This document shows positions 56,775 through 64,000 of a DNA stretch of 64,000 nucleotides, piece by piece; position 1 is the first letter of the stretch, and every line of letters starts with the position of its first letter. A program made the translations under genes and the position numbers. The DNA comes from Cherax quadricarinatus. Its lineage: Eukaryota > Arthropoda > Malacostraca > Decapoda > Parastacidae. Location: the NCBI RefSeq assembly GCF_038502225.1, contig NC_091300.1, forward strand, positions 49,528,079 through 49,592,078, read 5' to 3'. Under the pieces are notes generated by a model that was given only the letters and a program-made list of their open reading frames with translations, was not told the DNA's origin and ran no database searches.

Positions 56775-57051
56775 CCCCCGGAACTCTCTCCAGGTAAACT
56801 CCAGATGGAGTGGTTGCATTAGCCAATTCGATTGAGGGGGTAATTGATGACTTGTCTAGGAATTTAAACTGATAGATTATAGAGGTATGGGTGTTTGTGG
56901 GAAACAATCAGGCTGCAGCATTAGGGTTAAAAACAGCAGTTATTAATGGGATACCTCAGGGATATGTTTAAAAGACAATATTCAAAATAGAATTTCTAGT
57001 AATGGCAAATCAATTCATCAACAAACAGAGAGAGATAGTAGAGGGCAACGA

Positions 57052-58020
57052 GTGACTAGCTCCCTTAAGGTTTACTATACAAATAGTAGGAGTCTAAGAA
57101 ATAAGATAGATGAGCTAAGATTACATGTAAGTGTAGGTAATATAGATATTATTGGTATAACAGAGACCTGGTTCAACCTGAAAGATAGAGAAATGCCTTC
57201 TGAATGCAACATAGAGGGTTATAAACTATTCCACACTGATAGGGTCAACAGGAAGGGTGGTGGTGTGGCGATGTATGTCAGAGAAAATTTAAATTGTTGT
57301 CTTAGACATGATATAAGATTAGAAACATCGAACACAGAATCTGTTTGGCTACAGTTTCTCGAGGGACGTGACAAATTAATTTTGGGTGTGATTTATAGGT
57401 CCCCAAACCTTGATAGGGAGTGCAATAAGCTGTTATGGGACGAAATTCATAAGGCATCTAGATATGAAAATGTTGTGATAATGGGAGATTTTAACTTTAG
57501 ACAAATTGATTGGAACAATATGACAGGAAATCTTGAGTCTAGTGACTTTCTTGATACGGCTCAGGATTGCTTTTTAGAACAGGTTGTGACAGAGCCAACT
57601 AGAGGAAACAATCTGCTTGACTTGGTTCTTGCCAACAAAGATTCACTAATTAATAATCTTAAGGTTAATGATGAGCTTGGGGAAAGTGATCACAAAACAC
57701 TTAGTTTCAGCATATCATGGAATTACCCAGATAATTGCAATCAAATCTCTGTCCCAGATTTTCGCTTGGCCGACTTCATGGGACTGAAAAATTACCTGGG
57801 TGGGCTAAATTGGAATGTCCTGACTATGGCTCAGGTAGGTGATCTTGGTTGCCAATATGACGTTTTTCAGAGCATAGTTCTAGCTGCCCAGACAACTTTT
57901 GTTCCGAGTAGGGAAATTAGACCTAACAAAAATGATCCCAAACGGATGAACAATAGACTAAAACATCTCATTGGTCAAAAGAGAGGCATATATAGGCGTA
58001 TCAAAAGTAGGGATGGGTAA
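57052..58020 (+). CDS. LINE endonuclease (D1)
   Basis: 322 residues open. Blocks in order: KVYYTNSRSLRNKIDEL, IGITETWFN with the catalytic Glu, KGGGVAMYVREN, LILGVIYRSPN, VVIMGDFNFRQIDW with the Asp/Asn pair, and LGESDHKTL. The frame opens at GTG, so the real ATG is probably upstream or lost. It ends at a stop in the linker (58018-58020), after which the RT linker continues in other frames. It is a complete-looking nuclease domain that would nick target DNA. Confidence 0.8.
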   Translation: MTSSLKVYYTNSRSLRNKIDELRLHVSVGNIDIIGITETWFNLKDREMPSECNIEGYKLFHTDRVNRKGGGVAMYVRENLNCCLRHDIRLETSNTESVWLQFLEGRDKLILGVIYRSPNLDRECNKLLWDEIHKASRYENVVIMGDFNFRQIDWNNMTGNLESSDFLDTAQDCFLEQVVTEPTRGNNLLDLVLANKDSLINNLKVNDELGESDHKTLSFSISWNYPDNCNQISVPDFRLADFMGLKNYLGGLNWNVLTMAQVGDLGCQYDVFQSIVLAAQTTFVPSREIRPNKNDPKRMNNRLKHLIGQKRGIYRRIKSRDG

Positions 58021-58217
58021 TTAAGAAATCAATATATTCAATTAAAAAGAGAAATAAAGAAAGGAATAAGAAAAGCAAAAAGGGATTATGAGGTTAAGGT
58101 CACAAGGGATTCAAAGACTAACCCAAAAGGGTTCTTTCAGTATACAGAAGTAAGATTAGGGACAAGATTGGCCCACTTAAGAGTAACTCTGGTCAGATCA
58201 CTGACAGTGATAAGGAT

Positions 58218-59357
58218 ATGTGTGAAATTCTCAATACCTACTTCCTCTCAGTTTTCGCCCAGGAAAATACTAGCGATATTGCTGAAATAATAGATTGTGT
58301 AGAACAGGATGATAATAAACTATGCGCAATTGCTGTAACTAGTGACATGGTCCTCAGACAAATAGAGAAACTAAAACCTAACAAATCCCCAGGTCCTGAT
58401 GAATTGTTTGCAAGGGTGTTAAAGGAATGTAAAGACGAACTTAGCATACCTTTGGCTAATCTTTTTAACATATCACCACAAACTGGCATAGTGCCTGATA
58501 AGTGGAAAATGGCAAATGTATTACCTATTTACAAGGCAGGTGACAGGTCCTTGGCTTCGAACTATAGACCAATAAGCCTTACCTCTACAGTGGAAAAATT
58601 TATGGAATCAATAACTGCCGAAACAATTCGTAGCCATCTTGATAAGCACAGATTGATTAATGAATCTCCACACGGTTTTACGAAGGGGCGTTCCTATCTT
58701 ACGAATTTACTAACTTTTTTCACTAAGGTGTTTGAGGAGGTAGATCATGGTAATGAATATGATATTGTATGTATGGGTTTCAGTAAGGCTTTCGATAGAG
58801 TTCCACACCAGAGGCTATTGAGGAAACTTAAGGCACACGGAATAGGAGAAATTTTTTCCTTGGTAGAGGCATGACTGACAAATAGGTAGCAGAGAGTTTG
58901 CATAAATGGGGAGAAATCAGAATGGGGGCACGTCACAAGCGGTGTTCCTCAGGGGTCAGTGTTGGGCCGGTTGTTGTTCACAACGTACAGAGGAGGATGA
59001 CGAAGTTGATTTCATGTATCAGAAACCTTTCCTGCGAGGATAGACTGAGGGCCCTGAATCTGCACTCTCGAAAGGTGTAGAATTAGGGGGGATATGATTG
59101 AGGTGTATAAATGGAAAACAGGAATAAATAAAGGGGATGTAAATAGTGTGCTGAAAATTTCCAGCCAAGGCAGGACTCGCAGCAATGGTTTCAAGTTGGA
59201 AAAATTCAGATTCAGGAAGGATATAGGAAAGCACTGGTTTGGTAATAGAGTTGTGGATGGGTGGAACAAACGCCTGAGTACAGTTATTCAGGCTAAAACG
59301 TTGTGTAGTTTTAAAAATAGGTTAGATAAATGCATGAGTGGGTGTGGGTGGGTGTGA
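58218..59357 (+). pseudogene. LINE reverse transcriptase (D1), active site deleted
   Basis: The open part 58218-58874 contains LKPNKSPGPDELFARVL, SNYRPISLTSTVEK and the GFSKAFDRVPH block, where the usual first catalytic Asp region reads CMGFSKAFD; the expected residue before the phenylalanine is changed to Gly compared with YLDFSKAFD in copy D2. A stop at 58872-58874 follows. After GVPQGSVLG (about 58936-58965) the sequence passes directly to the C-terminal QRRMTKLISCIRNL block (58989), so the FADD region is deleted. The rest runs to 59357. Not a functional enzyme. Confidence 0.8.
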
Positions 59358-59439
59358 GTTGGACCTGACTAGCTTGTGCTGCTGGGTCTTATGCCGTGCT
59401 CGAGTGGAGGTGACCAGACTGGGTGGGTCATTAGGCTAA

Positions 59440-60726
59440 TAAGAACATAAGAAAGGAGGAACACTGCAGCAGGCCTGTTGGCCCATACTTGGCAGGTCCT
59501 TTACAATTCATCCCACTAACAAAACATTTGCCCAATCCAATTTTCAATGCCTCCCAAGAAATGAGCTCTGATAACTCAAATCCAACCCCTGTCATTCATG
59601 TATTTATCCAACCTATATTTGAAACTACCCAAAGTCCTAGCCTCAGTAACCCAACTAGGTAGACTGTTCCACTCATGAACTACCCTATTTCCAAACCAAT
59701 ACTTTCCTACATCCCTTCTAAATCTAAACTTGTCCAATTTAAATCCATTACTGCGGGTTCTCTCCTGGAGAGATATCCTCAAAACCTTGCTAATATCCCC
59801 CTTATTAATACCCATCTTCCACTTATACACTTCGATCATGTCTCCCCTCATTCTTCGTCTAACAAGTGAATGTAATTTAAGTGTCTTCAATCTTTCTTCA
59901 TAAGGAAGATTTCTAATGCTATGTATTAATTTAGTCATTCTACGCTGAATGTTTTCTAACGAATTTATGTCCATTCTGTAATATGGAGACCAGAACTGAG
60001 CTGCATAATCTAGGTGAGGCCTTACTAATGATGTATAAAGCTGCAGTATAACCTCTGGACTTCTGTTGCTTACACTTCTTGATATAAATCCCAATAATCT
60101 ATTTGCCTTATTACACACACTTAGGCACTGCTGTCTTGGTTTAAGGTTGCTGCTTACCATAATCCCCCAAATCTTTCTCGCATTCTATACGGCTAAGTTC
60201 AACTTTATTAAGCTGGTAGGTGTTAGGGTTATGGACATTTCTGAGCTTTAGAACTTTACATTTATCTACACTGAACTGCATCTGCCACTTTTCTGACCAC
60301 GAATTGAGTTTGTCTAAATCCTCCTGAAGTTGTGAGACAACGTCTGAATCGATTATCCTACCTATCTTCGTGTCATCAGCAAATTTGCTTATGTCACTAG
60401 TAATTCCCTCGTCAAGGTCGGTTATATATATAATAAACAACAATGGGCCTAAAACTGATCCCTGCGGAACGCCACTTGTTACAGATTCCCACTCACATTT
60501 AACCCCATTTATGCACACTCTCTGCTTCCTATTAGTGAGCCATGACTCGATCCATGACAGCATTTTTCCCCCAATGCCATGAGCAGCTACTATCTTCAAA
60601 AGTCTCTGATGTGGTACTCTGTCAAAAGCCTTACTAAAATCTAAATAAACAATATCGAATTCTTTATTCTGATCAACGGCCTCAAAAGCTTTGCTGAAGG
60701 TGGTTAATAAATTAGATAAATAATCG
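59440..60726 (-). mobile_element. CR1-like LINE, second family, copy D2 (5' truncated)
   Basis: Minus-strand copy beginning in RT: YLDFSKAFDRVPH, SGVPQGSVLGPLLF, KFADDTKIG with the catalytic pair (60726 to 60141), then after a one-base shift beside a run of five C (about 60166) the C-terminal domain (60160-59576) with QRRMTKLIHSIRNL and WFGNRVVHEWNSLP. The 3' UTR (59575-59440) ends with a ttcttatgttcttat tail. The tail meets the 3' end of D1. Confidence 0.85.
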
Positions 60727-60829
60727 GGGGGGAGGGTCATTGGGCTAATCTGGGGGGGACATGGACCTGCTCCAGATGGGTCAATAGGCCTGTTGCAGTG
60801 TTCCTTCTTTATGTTCTTATGATACAGGA
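60727..60829 (+). mobile_element. 3' terminal fragment of the same CR1-like family (D3)
   Basis: About 100 bp in plus orientation matching only the 3' end of the family: gggtcattgggctaat, aggcctgttgcagtgttcc and a tatgttcttatg tail. It sits between the truncated 5' end of D2 and an I-like ORF1 fragment. Such very short 3' ends are typical of failed target-primed insertions. Confidence 0.75.
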
Positions 60830-61594
60830 GTGACTATGGGAGGGGTAACAACAGAGGAGGCTGCAGAAGATGGGACCCCAGAAGCAGGGGGACATTTTGA
60901 AACACGAGATGAGAAACTGCCATAGCGTAAGGGAGACCTGCTTCTTTGAGGCAACGGATTTCACACTCATTTAAGTAGACCTGGCAGTGGCAAGAGTACG
61001 AAGGGTGAGCCTCATGACAATTATGGCAAGAATGAGATCGAATGGAAGACATATTAGAATGGTCATTGGCACCACAGACTGGGCATTCAGCTACAGATCT
61101 GCAGTATTTCGCTGGGTGACCAAAACGCCAGCAATTTCTACACTGTTGTGGTGTAGGGATCACCTTTCGAACTTGTAACCGATGTCCTGCGACAAACAGT
61201 GGACGGGAGTTCACGGCTGTCAAAAGTTAATCGAGCCGCACTGCAAGGGTATCGTCTCCGCCCGTGGGAAGGAAGGACATAAGTGTCTACTTTGAGGATT
61301 GGGAGATCCTGGAGTTCCAGCTGTTCATTGCCACATGTCTGGAAATTCTGTTGGACTATGGCATGGGGCAGAATGACAGTACCACTACAAGAATTGAGAG
61401 AATGTTTTTCAATAGTGATAGGAATATTATTGATATGCCAAAGGAGAAAAAGATCATGAGCTAGGGTAGCATTCTGGACAGTGATGATCACATACTACTC
61501 TTGAGAGCATGAAATGAAATATCTCTACCAACATGGCACAGGAGTGCTTTGCCAATACTATGGTCAGGAAGACAGGCAATAGAAGAAGTCAGTC
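60830..61594 (-). pseudogene. I-like LINE copy 5: ORF1 fragment with zinc knuckles
   Basis: Minus strand. Frames 61491-61138 and 61223-60834 together give an ORF1 piece with an RRM-like start and three closely spaced knuckles: C-R-N-C-W-R-F-G-H-P-A-K-Y-C, C-P-V-C-G-A-N-D-H, and C-H-N-C-H-E-A-H-P-S-Y-S-C-H-C. It is cut at its 3' side by the D3 fragment and at its 5' side by the tail of copy 4. The protein would bind element RNA. It is the clearest view of the knuckle region of this family in the window. Confidence 0.8.
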
Positions 61595-64000
61595 TTATTA
61601 TTATTATTATAATCAAAAAGAAGCGCTAAGCCACAAGGGCTATACAGCGCTGCAGGGTAGGGAAGGAAGTGAGGGTATTGGATGGCAGGAGGGAGGGGGG
61701 ATGATCAGCAGGTTACAGAAAACAGCGGGGCAGGGGATAGTACGGGGGTAGAGGGTAGCAAGAGATTGAAGTAGAAAGGGCTGAAGGTATCAGAATTTGT
61801 GAAGTAAGTCAGTTGTTGTCAAAAAGTCAATGAGAGAGTCCGGATGAAAGGTGGGTCCATCAGTGAGAAGGGAAGGTAAAGAGAGAGCAGCGGAGCGAAG
61901 ACGACGACAGAGATAAATTCTGCGTGCTCGTTGATAAAGTGGGCAGTCCAACAGAATGTGGCTGACTGATAATGGAGCTTGGCAATTCTCACAGAGAGGA
62001 GCAAGACGCCTCTCTATGAGATATCCATGAGTAAGACGAGTATGGCCAATGCGAAGACGGGAGAGAGTAGTCTCCCAACCTCGACACTGGTGATAAGAAG
62101 ACGGCCAGTAACCTATACTCGGTTTAATAGATTGAAGTTTGTTGCCGAGCATAGTAGACCAACGTTGTTGCCAACGGGTGTGAAGGTGGGAAGATATTGC
62201 AGCAAAATAGTCCATAAATGGAATACCTCTATAAGAAACTGGTAGGTCATGTACTGCTGACCGCGCAGCAGTGTCTGCCTGTTCATTGCCCTGTACGTCA
62301 ACATGACCAGGGACCCAACAAAAAACAATGTATTTATGCTTGGTAAAGATGCGGCATAGCCAAAGTTGGATACGGAGGACTAAGGGGTGAGGTGTATCAA
62401 ATTTTTGTATAGCCTGTAAAGCACTAAGGGAGTCTGAGACAACCACAAATGATGACACAGGCATAGATGCAATACGGATAAGTGCTGTAAGGATGGCATA
62501 TAATTCAGCAGTAAAAATACTAGCCGAAGAGAGTAAATGCCCTTGTACGACACTGTCCGGAAACACTGCTGCGAATCCTACGCCGTCAGAAGACTTAGAG
62601 CCATCTGTGTGCACAGCAATGGCATGAGAATGAGAGTGAAAGTGGTCAAGAAAAAGAGAGCGGGAAGCGACCGTAGACAGTTGGGCTTTCGAGCAAGGGA
62701 GGGAGAAAGAACAGACTCGAACAGCTGGAACTTCCCAGGGGGTTAGGGAAAAGTGAGATGCTACATGTACATAGAAAGGTGGTAGTTGAAGAGAAGACAA
62801 GAGCGAATGAAGGCGAAGAGAGAAGGGACGGAGTAAACAGGGGCGGCGAACAAATAAAGAATGTCTACTAATATCAGTGACCATTCTATAAATGGAAGGA
62901 TTGCGGAGATCATGAGAGCGTACATAGTAGTGCAGGCAATGGGCATCACGGCGATCGGATAAGGATGGAATGTTCGCTTCTGCATAGAGGCTCTCGACAG
63001 GGGAAGAGCGAAAAGCATCAAGGCATAAACGTAATCCTTGGTGATGAATGGGGTTAAGGCTAGAGAGAGTAGCAGGAGATGCCGCTGAATAGATCTGGTC
63101 ACCATAATCAAGTTTTGATAAAATAAGGGTGGAATGTAGGTGAAGGAGGGTTCGACGATCAGCTCCCCATGAAAGATGAGCAAGGGTTTTAAGAAGGTTC
63201 AGCCGGCTGTGACAAGTTGCCTTCAGAGAGGTAATGTGAGGTTTCCAGGATAACCTACGATCAAAGAGGAGGCCCAGAAACTTGTATCACGTTCAGGGAT
63301 ATGGAAGCCATAGAGGTACAAAGGATGATCGGAGATGACAGAGCGTCTAGTGAAAGTGATTTGGTGGGTTTTAGTGCTGGATAATTTAAACCCGCGTGTG
63401 GTAGCCCAATTGGAAACACGGTCGACTGCGTGTTGGAGAGAAACTGTAATGAGGTGACAGTCAGCGCCTGCACAGGCAATAGCGAAGTCATCAACATAGA
63501 GTGATGACCAAATATTTGATGGAAGACTAGAGGCCAAATCATTAATAGCAAGGAGAAAAAGTGTTGTGCTCAGAACACATCCATGGGGGACACCTTCAGC
63601 TTGGATGAAGTCCGGGGGGAAAATGGGTCCAAATGGGGCCCGATGATTGCCTTTTTTGGCAACATCTGGGAAAAAATTTCTATATCAACACCCGGGCCCC
63701 GAGGGGCCGGGGCAGGAGAATTTTAAACCCCTCAGTTTTCCAGATTTTCCTGCAAAAGGGGGGTGATGGTGGAGACATAATCTGCCGCAATTTCGTTTAG
63801 CATCACGGATGATTTTCCCGGCGATATGCGCTTTTTTTAAAAAAACGAAATTGCTCTGTGGTTCCCTTTTTGGTACCCGCCCCCCTGTGGCGTTTCAAAA
63901 CCCCTTTCCCCGAGCCAAACAGGAGACCCAAAGGGGCCCCATTTCTGGAAACCTGCCCGGGGGTTTAGGGGGATAGAATGAAAAGCTGGGTGAAAACGGA
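61595..64000 (-). mobile_element. I-like LINE copy 4 (runs off the window)
   Basis: Minus strand: (TTA)n tail (61595-61611), a 3' UTR with the conserved agcgct hairpin (61619-61650), RNase H (61790-62884), RT (to about 63620). After the cttcagcttgg block the sequence jumps to a region that corresponds to 49500-49930 of copy 3, so about 700 bp of RT are missing, and the last 380 bp look error-rich. It provides the uninterrupted reference for both insertion points in copy 3. Confidence 0.8.
61790..62884 (-). CDS. I-like LINE RNase H and C-terminal zinc region
   Basis: 364 residues open to the natural stop. RNase H acids in order: HTDGSKSSDGVGFAAVF, FTAELYAILTALIRI, VVVSDSLSALQAI, and WVPGHVDVQGNEQADTAA. 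The C-terminal C-E-N-C...H...C pattern (CENCQAPLSVSHILLDCPLY) follows. The RT that should precede it continues upstream in other frames (63183-62761 and 63551-63223). It removes RNA from RNA-DNA hybrids during element copying. The equivalent in copy 3 is cut short by a TGA. Confidence 0.85.
   Translation of the reverse strand: MVTDISRHSLFVRRPCLLRPFSLRLHSLLSSLQLPPFYVHVASHFSLTPWEVPAVRVCSFSLPCSKAQLSTVASRSLFLDHFHSHSHAIAVHTDGSKSSDGVGFAAVFPDSVVQGHLLSSASIFTAELYAILTALIRIASMPVSSFVVVSDSLSALQAIQKFDTPHPLVLRIQLWLCRIFTKHKYIVFCWVPGHVDVQGNEQADTAARSAVHDLPVSYRGIPFMDYFAAISSHLHTRWQQRWSTMLGNKLQSIKPSIGYWPSSYHQCRGWETTLSRLRIGHTRLTHGYLIERRLAPLCENCQAPLSVSHILLDCPLYQRARRIYLCRRLRSAALSLPSLLTDGPTFHPDSLIDFLTTTDLLHKF

Larger units (their letters stand above)
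51268..56803 (+). mobile_element. CR1-like LINE, nearly full length
   Basis: A two-ORF element: 1.2 kb 5' UTR (51268-52488), ORF1 (52489-53712), ORF2 (about 53740-56774) and a very short GC-rich 3' end closing with caggtaaactccag at about 56803. ORF2 is open except for a frame change at a run of 13 G (53958-53970). If that run is a sequencing or recent slippage error, both proteins are otherwise complete. This makes it the best candidate for a recently active element in the window. Confidence 0.85.
56804..59439 (+). mobile_element. CR1-like LINE, second family, copy D1 (internally deleted)
   Basis: A plus-strand LINE of a different CR1-like family: 250 bp of leading sequence without a clear frame (56804-57051), endonuclease (57052-58020), RT first half (58218-58874) and C-terminal domain (about 58981-59357), then a 3' UTR ending at about 59439. 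The RT catalytic block is missing: sequence jumps at about 58980 from the GVPQGSVLG block to the QRRMTKL block. Copy D2 lies tail to tail with it. Confidence 0.8.

Overview
This window is eukaryotic repeat DNA. I found no host gene, rRNA gene or genuine tRNA gene; almost every base with a recognisable signal belongs to a transposable element or a microsatellite. The mix (RTE-like, REL-endonuclease, Tx1/L1-like, I-like with RNase H and CR1/Jockey-type LINEs, a BEL/Pao LTR element, a hAT DNA transposon and tRNA-derived SINEs, separated by long (TA)n tracts) points to an arthropod. A decapod crustacean such as a crayfish is my best guess, from general resemblance of these repeats, not from any search.

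Layout. 1-6528: two RTE-like LINE copies lie tail to tail across a (TA)n tract, followed by a 5'-truncated LINE with a C-terminal restriction-like endonuclease bounded on both sides by (TA)n. 6529-14653: an ORF1 relic, a short SINE-like repeat, then a decayed Tx1/L1-like LINE (ORF1, endonuclease, RT) interrupted by a CR1-type fragment whose 5' junction carries an inverted copy of its own host DNA. 14654-24524: a BEL/Pao element on the minus strand that has lost its 5' end; its 3' LTR is split by a 4.09 kb hAT element. 24525-33558: a giant palindrome, with arms of about 4.3 and 4.7 kb and a 13 bp centre, each arm made of an I-like LINE joined to a Tx1-like LINE relic. 30026-51267: three I-like LINE copies in a row, all minus strand. 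The second holds a tRNA-derived SINE. The third is split by a CR1/Jockey-type LINE and by an unclassified DNA element that itself contains a second hAT copy. 51268-56803: a nearly intact CR1-like LINE with an unusual PHD plus triple-CCCH ORF1. 56804-60829: three pieces of another CR1-like family, two of them tail to tail. 60830-64000: two more I-like LINE pieces, the last running into sequence that looks error-rich.

How the parts relate. The nesting gives a relative chronology: I-like LINE copies first, then an unclassified DNA element, then hAT inside it; and BEL first, then hAT in its LTR. Both hAT copies have their own 8 bp target duplications yet share the same stop codon and frameshift, so a defective source seems to have been moved in trans. 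Two SINE/LINE pairs in the window share 3' ends, the expected sign of SINEs using LINE machinery. Most reading frames are broken by nonsense codons or by G-run length changes. The least damaged are the CR1-like element at 51268-56803, the RTE-like copy at the left edge, the REL-type ORF and the LINE at 40266-43467.
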